A stretch of DNA of 64,000 bases from CALABS01 sp050260775 (lineage in GTDB: Bacteria > Pseudomonadota > Alphaproteobacteria > Rhodospirillales > Magnetospirillaceae): positions 62,001 to 126,000 of the forward strand of contig JBLNCP010000022.1 of assembly GCA_050260775.1 (NCBI GenBank), written 5' to 3'. Position 1 is the stretch's first letter, and every line of letters starts with the position of its first letter. The notes beneath the pieces were generated by a model, which worked only from the letters and a program-made list of their open reading frames with translations, was not told the origin of the DNA and searched no databases. This document shows positions 24,661 through 33,527 of the stretch, piece after piece. The position numbers were made by a program, and so were the translations under genes.

Positions 24661-25586
24661 TCACCCGGGTTGCGCAGCGTTTCGCGGCCGGGCTGCTGGC
24701 GGTGCTGGTGGCCGCCTGCGCCGGCCGCGAAACCGAGGCCCTGATCGCCGCGCCGGGGCGATTGCCGCCGGCCGCCCGCGTCGAGGCCGTGCCCTTCTAT
24801 CCGCAGGGCGACAAGGCCTGCGGGCCGGCGTCGCTGGCGATGGTGCTGGTGTGGTCGGGGATGTCCACCAGCCCAGATGCGCTGTCAGCCATGGTTTACA
24901 CCCCCGGGCGCGAGGGCAGCCTGGCCTCCGACCTGCTGGGGGCGGCCCGCCGCCAGGGCCGGCTCGCCGTGCCGGTGCACGGGTTGCCGGCCGTGCTGGC
25001 CGAGGTGGCGGCCGGGCACCCGGTCCTCGTCTTCCAGAACCTCGGCCTGGAGATGGCGCCGGTCTGGCACTTCGCCGTGGCGGTCGGCTACGACCTGCCG
25101 TCGCGGCAGATCATCCTCAATTCGGGCTTCGACGAGGGATTGCGCCTGCCGCTCGACACCTTCGAGCACACCTGGGCACGCTCGGGGCGTTGGGCGGTGG
25201 TCGTCCTGCCGGCCGACCAACTGCCGGCCACCGGCCAGGAGGCTGACGTGGTGGAGGCGGCCGCCGGGCTGGAGCGGGCCGGCGCCGGCGCCGCGGCGGC
25301 GCGGGCCTACGAGGCCGTGCTGTCGCGCTGGTCGGGCAACCAGGCGGCGGCGATCGGGCTGGGCAACGTCCGCTACGCCATGGGCGACCTGGCGGGAGCC
25401 GAGGCGGCCTTCCGCCGTGCCACCGAAACCGATGCCGGGTCGGCGGCGGCCTGGAACAATCTCGCCCACGTCCTCCACGAGCAGGGCCGGCGCCCCGAGG
25501 CGCGGGTCGCGGCGACGAAGGCGGTGGAATTGGCGGGAATGAACGGGGCCTACGCCGAAACCTGGACCGCGGTGTTCGCGGAATAG
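24657..25586 (+). CDS. PA2778-family C39-like cysteine peptidase with TPR domain (lipoprotein)
   Basis: This 309-residue predicted lipoprotein has a lipobox at LVAAC (Cys20). A papain-like/C39-type peptidase follows: Cys in QGDKACGPASLAMVL (~residue 52), His in PVWHFAVAVGY, and Asn/Asp in ILNSGFDEG. The C-terminal half (residues ~200-305) contains TPR repeats (ARAYEAVLSRWSGNQAAAIGLGNVRYAMGDLAGAEAAFRRA). It starts with GTG overlapping the stop of the PA2779-type gene. The partner is the obvious candidate substrate or regulator; this is inference. Confidence 0.85.
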   Translation: MITRVAQRFAAGLLAVLVAACAGRETEALIAAPGRLPPAARVEAVPFYPQGDKACGPASLAMVLVWSGMSTSPDALSAMVYTPGREGSLASDLLGAARRQGRLAVPVHGLPAVLAEVAAGHPVLVFQNLGLEMAPVWHFAVAVGYDLPSRQIILNSGFDEGLRLPLDTFEHTWARSGRWAVVVLPADQLPATGQEADVVEAAAGLERAGAGAAAARAYEAVLSRWSGNQAAAIGLGNVRYAMGDLAGAEAAFRRATETDAGSAAAWNNLAHVLHEQGRRPEARVAATKAVELAGMNGAYAETWTAVFAE

Positions 25587-25590
25587 GGCC

Positions 25591-26364
25591 CTAGGGCTTG
25601 ACCGGCTGCCAATGCCCGCCGCTCTTGCGGAAGCGGTGATGGTGCACGGGATGGAAGGCTTCGCCCGACCAGCCCTGCACGGCCACCTCGATGTCCGGCA
25701 TGTCGACCCGGATCAGGCCGTAGCCGTTGGCATCTTCGCGCAGGCGGGTGGAGCAGGCGGTGGAGGCCTGCACCAGGATGCACGAGGCGGTGTCCGCCTG
25801 GATGACCTCCACATGCACCTTGTGGACGTGGCCGGCCAGCACGAGGTCGACGCCCCGTTCGGCCAGCGCCTCGAACGGATGCCCGTGCAGCGACGCCGAC
25901 AGCGGGTGGTGGAGGAAGGCGACGCGGCAGGCCTGGGCGGGGAAGGCGGCCACCGTTTCCGCGACGTGCTCCAGGTGGCGGTCCTTCAGCCGTCCTTCCT
26001 TCCAGCGCAGCGAGCGGGTGCTGTCGAGGCCCATGACCACGACCTCGCCGTCGCTCCACACCGGCAGGGGGCCGTGCTCCGGCAGGTGGCGGTGGAACTT
26101 GCTGCGGGGACGGAAGATGCGGCTCAAGGGGCGATAGAGGGGATAGAGGTCGTGGTTGCCGGGCACCACCACCGCCGGCGCCGGCAGCCGCTCCAGGAAG
26201 GCGCGCGCCTCGGCGAACTGATGCGAGCGTGCGCGCTGCGTGAGGTCGCCGGAAATGACCACCAAATCGGGCCGATGACGGTGAAGGTCGTCGAGCAATG
26301 CCTCGACCACGCGGGCGTCGGTGCGCCCGAAATGGAGATCCGACAGGTGGGCCAAGATCCTCAT
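25591..26364 (-). CDS. Metallophosphoesterase (calcineurin-like)
   Basis: This 257-residue enzyme carries all five metallophosphatase blocks: SDLHFG (~residues 8-13), ISGDLTQ, PGNHDLYPLY, LHHPL and GHVHKVH. The substrate is not defined by sequence; cyclic nucleotides, phosphodiesters or lipid phosphates are possible. Its ATG overlaps the stop of the upstream lipid-kinase gene (ATGA), so the two are translated together, which favours a role in phospholipid or phospho-signal turnover. Confidence 0.88.
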   Translation of the reverse strand: MRILAHLSDLHFGRTDARVVEALLDDLHRHRPDLVVISGDLTQRARSHQFAEARAFLERLPAPAVVVPGNHDLYPLYRPLSRIFRPRSKFHRHLPEHGPLPVWSDGEVVVMGLDSTRSLRWKEGRLKDRHLEHVAETVAAFPAQACRVAFLHHPLSASLHGHPFEALAERGVDLVLAGHVHKVHVEVIQADTASCILVQASTACSTRLREDANGYGLIRVDMPDIEVAVQGWSGEAFHPVHHHRFRKSGGHWQPVKP

Positions 26365-27263
26365 GGCGCCTCGTGCATCGGCATCAGTACCTTCAGCGCC
26401 TTGGGCCGGAGGCGGAACACCAGCGGCGAGCGCATCACCGTGACCTCGCCGTCCAGCGACAGCATCAGGCGCCGCTTCTTGCTGGTCACGCGCACCTCGT
26501 CGGCGACATAGGTGTGCAGGTAGCGGCTGGTCTTCCAGCGGCCCATCAGGGCGTTGAACGCTAGTTGCAGCAGCCCCAGACGGGTTCGCACCATCGCCAC
26601 GTGGACGACCAGCTCTCCCTTGTCCAGGGCCTCCCGCGACAGCGGCAAAGATTCTTCCCGCCAGGCATTGTTGGAGATGACCAGCAGCGGCGTGGTCACG
26701 GTGAGCGTTTCGCCCCGCACCGACAACGTCGCCGTCACCATGGGGTAGCGGCGGAACGCCCTTAGCGCGGCCAGTGCCATGGCCTGCCAGCGTGAGGTTC
26801 CCTTTCGCTGCAGATGGTCGCGGCGGCGCACCGTCCAGGGGTGCATGCCGAGGCTGGCCCAGATGGCGAAGGGCAGGCCGTTGACCTCGGCAAGGTCGAT
26901 CTCGGCCACCTCGGCGCGGGCTAGCCGCCACGCTGCCTCCACCGGGTCGGCCGGCAGCCCCAGGTCCCGCGCGAAGAGATTGAGGGTGCCGAGCGGCAGC
27001 AGCCCGAGCGGCTTGCTTTCGCCCAGGCCGGCCAGCACCGCCGTCAGCACCGTGCCGTCGCCGCCGCCGGCGATGACGCCGTCGATGTCGGCGCGCTGGG
27101 CGACGGCGGACAGGGCCGCCGCGAGGTCGCGGCGGCCGACCGCCATGACTTCCACCGTGTGGCCGGCCGAGCGCAGGGCCTCCGAGATGTCCACGATCGT
27201 GGGCTCGACGGGGAGTCGGCGGAAGGTGCCGGCGGAGCGGTTGACGACAAGAGCGAGACGCAT
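26361..27263 (-). CDS. Diacylglycerol/lipid kinase family protein (DagK catalytic domain)
   Basis: This 300-residue protein starts MRLALVVNRSAG and contains the DAGK signature GVIAGGGDGTVLTAVLAGL followed by LGLLPLGTLNLFARDLGLP (residues ~65-105). The C-terminal half has the beta-sandwich of YegS/DgkB-type lipid kinases. It probably phosphorylates diacylglycerol or a related lipid at the membrane. Start 27263 is chosen; ATG 27275 adds MSLV. It is first in a two-gene operon with the metallophosphoesterase. Confidence 0.87.
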   Translation of the reverse strand: MRLALVVNRSAGTFRRLPVEPTIVDISEALRSAGHTVEVMAVGRRDLAAALSAVAQRADIDGVIAGGGDGTVLTAVLAGLGESKPLGLLPLGTLNLFARDLGLPADPVEAAWRLARAEVAEIDLAEVNGLPFAIWASLGMHPWTVRRRDHLQRKGTSRWQAMALAALRAFRRYPMVTATLSVRGETLTVTTPLLVISNNAWREESLPLSREALDKGELVVHVAMVRTRLGLLQLAFNALMGRWKTSRYLHTYVADEVRVTSKKRRLMLSLDGEVTVMRSPLVFRLRPKALKVLMPMHEAP

Positions 27264-27360
27264 GACCAAAGACATGCCCCAAAGGGGGGCGCTGTCAACT
27301 ACTGCCTCAGGTCGGTCCTCCTGTTGAAAAAGCCATCGGACCGAAGCATGCTCGCATCGG

Positions 27361-27380
27361 CCTACCCGACATCGGGTAGG
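27361..27380. promoter_or_regulatory. Perfect inverted repeat upstream of the acyl-CoA synthetase
   Basis: CCTACCCGA-CA-TCGGGTAGG has 9-base arms with a two-base spacer, 35 bases before the ATG at 27416. No T-tract follows and the gene lies downstream, so an operator or a 5'-leader hairpin is more likely than a terminator. It is also placed where it could end readthrough from the divergent kinase promoter region. Confidence 0.45.
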
Positions 27381-27415
27381 GGTCGTGTCCATTGCTCGCC
27401 TTCCGGAGGAACGCT

Positions 27416-29044
27416 ATGACGAGCCCATACGAACAACATCTCGACAAGAACCCGGCCAATTACGTTCCTCTCACGCCCATCGGTTTCCTGGAGCGTGCGG
27501 CCAGCGTCTATCCCAACCGCGTCTCGGTGATCCACGGCGAGCAGCGCTTCACCTGGTCGGAATCCTACGCTCGTGCGCGCCGGCTGGCCTCAGCGCTGGC
27601 CAAGCGGGGCATCGGGGTCGGCGACACCGTGGCGGTGATGGCGCCCAACATCCCGGCGATCTTCGAGGCGCATTTCGGCATCCCGATGATCGGCGCGGTG
27701 CTGAACGCCCTGAACATCCGTCTCGACGCCGAGGCCCTGGCCTTCATCCTCGACCATGCCGAGGCCAAGGTGCTCATCACCGACCGCGAGTTCTCGCCGG
27801 TGATCAAGAAGGCGCTGGCGCTGGCCAAGAGCAAGATGATCGTCATCGACATCGATGATGCGCTGGCCACCGGCGGCGAGCTGATCGGCGAGATGACCTA
27901 CGAGCAGTTCCTGGAGACCGGCGACCCCGGTTTCGTCTGGCGCCAGCCCGCCGACGAGTGGGAGGCCATCGCGCTCAACTACACCTCGGGCACCACCGGC
28001 AATCCCAAGGGCGTTGTCTACCACCACCGCGGCGCCTACCTGAACGCGGTCGGCAACGTGCTGACCTGGGGCATGAACGGCCATCCCGTCTATCTGTGGA
28101 CCCTGCCGATGTTCCACTGCAACGGCTGGTGCTTCCCCTGGACCATCACCGCGCTGGCCGGCACCCACGTCTGCCTGCGCCGCGTCGACGCCGCCCACAT
28201 GTTCGACGCCATCGCCAAGCACAAGGTCACGCACCTGTGCGGCGCGCCGATCGTCATGGGCATGCTGATCAACGCCTCCGACGCCGAGCGCAAGCCGCTG
28301 CCGCATACCGTCGAGTTCATGACCGCCGCCGCGCCGCCGCCGGCCGCGGTGATCGGCCGCCTGGAAGGGCAGGGGTTCAAGATCACCCACGTCTACGGCC
28401 TGACCGAAGTGTACGGCCCGGCCTCGGTGTGCGCCTGGCACGACGAGTGGGACGAGCTGCCGCTCGAGGAGCGGGCCCGCCTGAAGTCCCGCCAGGGCGT
28501 GCGCTACGCGGTGCAGGAAGGCCTGATGGTCGCCGACGCCAACACGCTGGAGCCGGTGCCGAAGGACGCCAAGACCATGGGCGAGGTCTTCTTCCGCGGC
28601 AACGTCACCATGAAGGGCTACCTGAAGAATTCCAAGGCCACCGACGAGGCGTTCGCGGGCGGCTGGTTCCACACCGGCGACCTCGGCGTCTGGCACCCCG
28701 ATGGCTACATCGAACTGAAGGACCGCTCGAAGGACATCATCATCTCCGGCGGCGAGAACATCTCGACCATCGAGGTCGAAAGCGTCCTTTACCAGCATCC
28801 GGCGGTGATGGAAGCCGCGGTGGTGGCCCGTCCCGACGAGAAGTGGGGCGAGACGCCGTGCGCCTTCGTCACCCTGAAGGAAGGGGCGGCCGTGACCGAG
28901 AAGGACATCATGGACTTCTGCCGTACCAAGCTGGCCGGCTTCAAGTGCCCGCGCACGGTGGTGTTCGGGGGCCTGCCGAAGACTTCGACCGGCAAGATCC
29001 AGAAGTTCGTGTTGAGGGAAATGGCCCGCAAGCTGAACGACTGA
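27416..29044 (+). CDS. Acyl-CoA synthetase (AMP-forming; medium-chain/methylmercaptopropionate-ligase type)
   Basis: This 542-residue ANL-superfamily ligase activates a carboxylic acid with ATP and CoA. The P-loop is YTSGTTGNPKG (residues 189-199). Also present are PMFHCNGWCFPW, the A5 motif HVYGLTEVYGP, GWFHTGDLGVWHPDGYIELKDRSKDIIISGGENIS and the catalytic Lys in TSTGKIQKFVLRE. The HCNGWCF signature groups it with fatty-acid/MMPA-CoA ligase-like enzymes (DmdB-type), but chain specificity cannot be set. CGGAGGAA precedes the ATG; a strong terminator follows. Confidence 0.92.
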   Translation: MTSPYEQHLDKNPANYVPLTPIGFLERAASVYPNRVSVIHGEQRFTWSESYARARRLASALAKRGIGVGDTVAVMAPNIPAIFEAHFGIPMIGAVLNALNIRLDAEALAFILDHAEAKVLITDREFSPVIKKALALAKSKMIVIDIDDALATGGELIGEMTYEQFLETGDPGFVWRQPADEWEAIALNYTSGTTGNPKGVVYHHRGAYLNAVGNVLTWGMNGHPVYLWTLPMFHCNGWCFPWTITALAGTHVCLRRVDAAHMFDAIAKHKVTHLCGAPIVMGMLINASDAERKPLPHTVEFMTAAAPPPAAVIGRLEGQGFKITHVYGLTEVYGPASVCAWHDEWDELPLEERARLKSRQGVRYAVQEGLMVADANTLEPVPKDAKTMGEVFFRGNVTMKGYLKNSKATDEAFAGGWFHTGDLGVWHPDGYIELKDRSKDIIISGGENISTIEVESVLYQHPAVMEAAVVARPDEKWGETPCAFVTLKEGAAVTEKDIMDFCRTKLAGFKCPRTVVFGGLPKTSTGKIQKFVLREMARKLND

Positions 29045-29060
29045 GGCGACGCGATGCAAT

Positions 29061-29090
29061 CGGGCCCGGCATCCCAGGATGCCGGGCCCG
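29061..29090 (+). terminator. Intrinsic terminator of the acyl-CoA synthetase gene
   Basis: Fourteen-base arms CGGGCCCGGCATCC and GGATGCCGGGCCCG are separated by CA and followed by TCTTCATTT. It lies 16 bases after the stop. Confidence 0.8.
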
Positions 29091-29154
29091 TCTTCATTTA
29101 GGTAAACGGCAGGTTTGCGTTCGCGCGCAAGCTGGTCTACGGTTCATCCCGGGG

Positions 29155-29168
29155 TTGACAATTGTCAA
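29155..29168. promoter_or_regulatory. Palindrome upstream of the first HD-GYP gene
   Basis: TTGACAATTGTCAA is a perfect 14-base palindrome ending 17 bases before the ATG at 29186. It contains a consensus -35 hexamer on both strands, yet is too near the start to act as a -35 for this gene. An operator overlapping the transcription start is the likelier reading. Confidence 0.4.
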
Positions 29169-29185
29169 ACGGGGCTTGGGGACCA

Positions 29186-30316
29186 ATGACCGATGCGGCG
29201 CGTGCCGCCATGCCTTTCATGCAGCGCGGCTTGGCAGAGCGCTTGATCTGTCTTCATGACGAGATCAAGGGCGACGACCTGCTTTCGTCCCTGGCGCGCA
29301 TCGCGGTGGCGCTGTACGACGACAGCTCCGACATCCTCAAGACCTTCATCCATTCGAGCGATGGCGACAGCCCCCTCGACCATACCGTCGCCCGCCTGTC
29401 CGAGTTGCCCACTCTCCAGCAATTGGCCTGGACGGGGGCGCGCCGCACCGTCAACGACATGACCGTCCCGGCGGCCAAAGGCCAGGAGCACGCCATTCGC
29501 CTGGTCGCCGCCGGCTACCACTCCAGCTACACGGTGCCGATCCAGCACAAGGGCACCTTCTACGGCTTCCTGTTCTTCAATTCGCTGCGGGCGGGGTTCT
29601 TCACGCCGGCCGTGATCCAGCGGCTGCGCCCTTATGCCGACCTGATCGCGCTGGTGGTGATGCGCGAGCTCGACACGGTGCGCATGATGCAGGCGGCGGT
29701 AAAGGTCATCCGCTCGGTGTCGTCGGCGCGGGACGAGGAAACCGGCGCGCATCTGGCACGCATGGCCCGCTATGCCCGCCTGATCGCCGCCAAGCTGGCC
29801 GACAAGTACGGCCTGTCCGACGAATTCGTCGAGTTCGTCTTCCAGTTCTGCCCGCTGCACGACGTGGGCAAGGTCGCGGTTCCCGACTCGATCCTTCTCA
29901 AGCCCGGCAAGCTGACCGACGAAGAATTCGGCATCATGAAGTCGCACGTGGCCCGCGGCGTCGAGATCATCGACATGATGATGCGCGACTTCGGGTTGCA
30001 GTCGATGCCGCACTTCGAGCTGCTGCGCAACATCGTCGCCTTCCACCACGAAGCCATGGACGGCAGCGGCTATCCCTACAAGCGCACCGGCGACTCCATC
30101 CCCATCGAGGCGCGCATCGCTGCGGTGGCCGACGTGTTCGACGCTCTCACCTCGACCCGCCCCTACAAGAAGGCTTGGTCGAACGAGGACGCCCTCGCGC
30201 TGCTCAGCGAGAACGCCGGGGTCAAGTTCGATCCGGACTGCGTCGCAGCGATGGTCGACAACCTGGCCGCCATCCAGGAAATCCAGGCGCAGTTCGCCGA
30301 ATCGATTTTTGATTAA
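29186..30316 (+). CDS. HD-GYP domain protein (c-di-GMP phosphodiesterase), paralogue 1
   Basis: This 376-residue cytoplasmic protein has an N-terminal GAF-like sensor (residues ~20-165; YHSSYTVPIQHKGTFYGFLFFNS) and a complete HD-GYP domain (~175-370). Metal and catalytic residues are present: HDVGK (His225, Asp226), FHHEAMDGSGYP (Gly295-Tyr296-Pro297) and ADVFDALTSTRPYKKAW. HD-GYP enzymes degrade c-di-GMP to GMP/pGpG. ATG 29186 has a GGGGA site; a TTG at 29162 is an alternative. A close paralogue follows at 30420. Confidence 0.9.
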   Translation: MTDAARAAMPFMQRGLAERLICLHDEIKGDDLLSSLARIAVALYDDSSDILKTFIHSSDGDSPLDHTVARLSELPTLQQLAWTGARRTVNDMTVPAAKGQEHAIRLVAAGYHSSYTVPIQHKGTFYGFLFFNSLRAGFFTPAVIQRLRPYADLIALVVMRELDTVRMMQAAVKVIRSVSSARDEETGAHLARMARYARLIAAKLADKYGLSDEFVEFVFQFCPLHDVGKVAVPDSILLKPGKLTDEEFGIMKSHVARGVEIIDMMMRDFGLQSMPHFELLRNIVAFHHEAMDGSGYPYKRTGDSIPIEARIAAVADVFDALTSTRPYKKAWSNEDALALLSENAGVKFDPDCVAAMVDNLAAIQEIQAQFAESIFD

Positions 30317-30352
30317 GATATCGTGAAAGTTGCATTCGGGCCCGTGCGCCTT

Positions 30353-30382
30353 TTGACGCACAGGCATCCGCGTGACTATAAT
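30353..30382 (+). promoter_or_regulatory. Near-consensus promoter of the second HD-GYP gene
   Basis: TTGACG (30353-30358) and a perfect TATAAT (30377-30382) are 18 bases apart. Transcription would begin near 30389, so the in-frame GTG at 30372 cannot be the start and ATG 30420 is used. The paralogue therefore has its own promoter. Confidence 0.75.
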
Positions 30383-30419
30383 CCGCGTCAACAAAGATAA
30401 GGACCGGGGAGACGACGGA

Positions 30420-31565
30420 ATGGAGGTGGGCAGCGTGCCGGTGCCGCTGAAGGCCGCGCGCAGCTTCCGGCCGGTCCATCAGGGGCTGGCGGAGAGGCTT
30501 GCCTGCTCCCATGACGAGTTGAAGCGCGATTTCGACGGCCTCAACCGGATCTGCATCGCCATCTATGATCCCCGCACCGACCTGCTGAAATCCTTCGTCG
30601 ATTCCAGCGAGGGGCCCAATCCATTCGAGCATGCGGTGGCGCGCCTGTCGGAACTCAAGCCGCTGGTGCAGCTGGCCAAGACCGGGGCCCGGCGCGTCGT
30701 CGCGGACTTCTCGACCCACACCACCACCATGCCGGCCCATCTCAAGCGGCTGCTGAAGGCCGGCTACCGATCCAGCTATACGGTGCCGATCTTCCACAAG
30801 GGCACCTTCCACGGCTTCCTGTTCTTCAATTCGTTCCAGGCCAACTATTTCACCCCCGAACTGCTGCGGCGGCTGAAGCCGGTGGCCGAGGTGCTGTCGC
30901 TGCAGACCGTCATGGACCTCGACGCGGTGCGCATGATCCAGGCGGCGGTGCGCACCGTGCGCCAGATCAGCCGGGCCCGCGACGAGGAGACGGCGGCCCA
31001 CCTCGAGCGCATGGCGCGCTATACCCGGCTGATCGCGTTGCGGCTGGCCCCGCGCCTGGGCATGTCCGACGAGTGGGTGGAGTTCCTGTTCCAATTCGCG
31101 CCGTTGCACGACGTCGGCAAGATCGGCGTGCCCGACCACATCCTGCTCAAGCCTGGCCGCCTGACCCCCGCCGAGTTCGAGGTGATGAAGGGGCACGTCG
31201 CCAAGGGCATCGAGATCGTCGACACCATGGCCGACACCTTCCGCCTTGGGGGCGCGCCGTTCGTGCGCATTCTCAAGAACGTGGTCGCCCATCACCACGA
31301 GGCCATGGACGGCAGCGGCTATCCGCGCGGGCTGGCGGGCGACGACATTTCGCTTGAGGGCCGGATCGTTGCCGTTGCCGACGTGTTCGATGCGCTGACT
31401 TCGCCACGCTCCTACAAACCGGCCTGGACCAACGAGGCGGCCATGTCCTATTTGATCGAGCAGGCCGGACGGAAGTTCGACAAGAGCGCGGTCGAGATGC
31501 TGGCCAAGAGCCAGGCCGCCATCGCCGATATCCAGAGCCAATTCACTGAAGTCGAGGCCAATTGA
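30420..31565 (+). CDS. HD-GYP domain protein (c-di-GMP phosphodiesterase), paralogue 2
   Basis: This 381-residue protein has the same GAF-like plus HD-GYP layout as its upstream neighbour and is similar along its whole length (for example GYRSSYTVPIFHKGTFHGFLFFNS). The active site is complete: HDVGK (His230, Asp231), HHHEAMDGSGYP (Gly300-Tyr301-Pro302) and ADVFDALTSPRSYKPAW. The pair arose by tandem duplication. Start 30420 is fixed by the promoter at 30353-30382. Confidence 0.9.
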   Translation: MEVGSVPVPLKAARSFRPVHQGLAERLACSHDELKRDFDGLNRICIAIYDPRTDLLKSFVDSSEGPNPFEHAVARLSELKPLVQLAKTGARRVVADFSTHTTTMPAHLKRLLKAGYRSSYTVPIFHKGTFHGFLFFNSFQANYFTPELLRRLKPVAEVLSLQTVMDLDAVRMIQAAVRTVRQISRARDEETAAHLERMARYTRLIALRLAPRLGMSDEWVEFLFQFAPLHDVGKIGVPDHILLKPGRLTPAEFEVMKGHVAKGIEIVDTMADTFRLGGAPFVRILKNVVAHHHEAMDGSGYPRGLAGDDISLEGRIVAVADVFDALTSPRSYKPAWTNEAAMSYLIEQAGRKFDKSAVEMLAKSQAAIADIQSQFTEVEAN

Positions 31566-31618
31566 CCGTCCTTTAACTGCCTCCGAAGTATCACAGGGGG
31601 GCATCGGAGGTGAGGGGC

Positions 31619-32482
31619 ATGCGGTTCTCGGCAGTGGGCGTGGTTGCAGTCGGTTTGGCATTGTCGGCGTCCTGTGCCGTGGCGGGCACTTCGCCGGAGC
31701 GCTGGGCCAGGACGAACGTGCCGGCCTCGGGGCCGGTCACGGTCCTGGGCGGGCCTGCCGCGGGCTGCATCTCCGGCGCGGTGGCGCTGCCGTCCGACGG
31801 CGAGGGCTATCAGACGCTGAGGCTGGGGCGGAACCGCTTTTGGGGCCATCCCCGCACCATCGCCTTCGTCCAGGGCCTGGGCGCATCGGCGGCGAGGGAC
31901 GGGCTCGGCACCATCCTGGTCGGCGACCTCTCCCAGCCGCGCGGCGGACCGATGTCGTTCGGCCATGGCAGCCATCAGACCGGCCTCGACGTCGACATTT
32001 GGTTCCGCATCGTCTCCGACCGGCTGTCGGACGAGGAGCGCGAGCGTCCGGTGGGGATCTCCATGGTCAAGGGGCAGTCCATCGACGGCGAGGCCTTCAC
32101 CCCGTCACACCTGCGCCTGCTGCAACTGGCCGCGAGCTCGCCGGAGGTCGATCGTATCTTCGTCAATCCGGCCATCAAGGCGGCGGCCTGCCGCTCAACC
32201 GAGGGGGACCGCACCTGGCTGGGCAAGCTGCGGCCGTGGTGGGGCCATGACGAACATTTCCACGTGCGCCTGTCCTGTCCGGTCGGCGATCCTGGCTGCG
32301 TGCCGCAGAAGCCGGTCCCGGACGGCGACGGCTGCGGTCCCGAACTGGCCTCGTGGTCGGCCCGCCCCACCTTGATCACTGCGACCGACCTGCCCAACCA
32401 CCGCCGGCCGGTCCTGCCGGCCGCGTGCGACGGCGTGCTGAAGTCGGGCGGCGTCATCCAGGCCAGCACTCGCCGCCGCTGA
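31619..32482 (+). CDS. mepA: Penicillin-insensitive murein endopeptidase MepA
   Basis: This 287-residue periplasmic LAS-type metallopeptidase cleaves D-Ala-meso-DAP cross-links. It has a signal peptide (cleavage near SCAVAG). Zinc-site residues lie in FGHGSHQTGLDVDIW (His116/His119, Asp126), with a third ligand in WWGHDEHFHVRLSCP. Cysteines at several points (GCIS, AACRS, LSCPVGDPGC) fit the family's disulfides. GGAGG lies eight bases before ATG 31619; the GTG at 31610 is possible. Confidence 0.93.
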   Translation: MRFSAVGVVAVGLALSASCAVAGTSPERWARTNVPASGPVTVLGGPAAGCISGAVALPSDGEGYQTLRLGRNRFWGHPRTIAFVQGLGASAARDGLGTILVGDLSQPRGGPMSFGHGSHQTGLDVDIWFRIVSDRLSDEERERPVGISMVKGQSIDGEAFTPSHLRLLQLAASSPEVDRIFVNPAIKAAACRSTEGDRTWLGKLRPWWGHDEHFHVRLSCPVGDPGCVPQKPVPDGDGCGPELASWSARPTLITATDLPNHRRPVLPAACDGVLKSGGVIQASTRRR

Positions 32483-32494
32483 TCAACAGCGGCC

Positions 32495-32646
32495 TTGCCA
32501 AATCACGGCAAAGGCTATACATACCCGCGCATCAAACCACACGCGGGTTCGCGGCGGCGTGCCGACAACGCACTGTCCGTCGCTCCGGTGTCGGGAATTT
32601 CCCGACTGCCCCGCGGAGGCTCAACCGGAGAAGCAAAGGATCTCCC
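32495..32646 (+). promoter_or_regulatory. rpsB promoter and structured 5' leader
   Basis: A candidate promoter, TTGCCA (32495-32500) with TATACA (32516-32521), has a short 15-base spacer. The leader then holds two stems: ACCCGCG (32523-32529) with CGCGGGT (32542-32548), and GTCGGGAA-T-TTCCCGAC (32590-32606). Ribosomal protein leaders are often bound by their product, so S2 autoregulation is plausible but unproven. Confidence 0.4.
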
Positions 32647-33435
<789 letters not shown>

Positions 33436-33459
33436 GGCCGTTCACGTTCCGAGACGAGG

Positions 33460-33484
33460 ATGGCGGCGACCTGGTCGCCGCCAT
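33460..33484 (+). terminator. Hairpin between rpsB and tsf
   Basis: ATGGCGGCGACC-T-GGTCGCCGCCAT is a perfect 12-base stem with a single central base, followed by TTCCTTAGTT. It lies 24 bases after rpsB and 44 before tsf. It is probably a partial terminator or attenuator that reduces or separates tsf expression. Confidence 0.6.
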
Positions 33485-33527
33485 TTCCTTAGTTAACTGT
33501 TCGAATCCGTGACGAGAGGAAAATCCA

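Noticed and set aside
33496..33510. tRNA T-loop-like string GTTCGAATCC between rpsB and tsf
   Set aside because: There is no acceptor or anticodon stem around it; it is part of the tsf leader.
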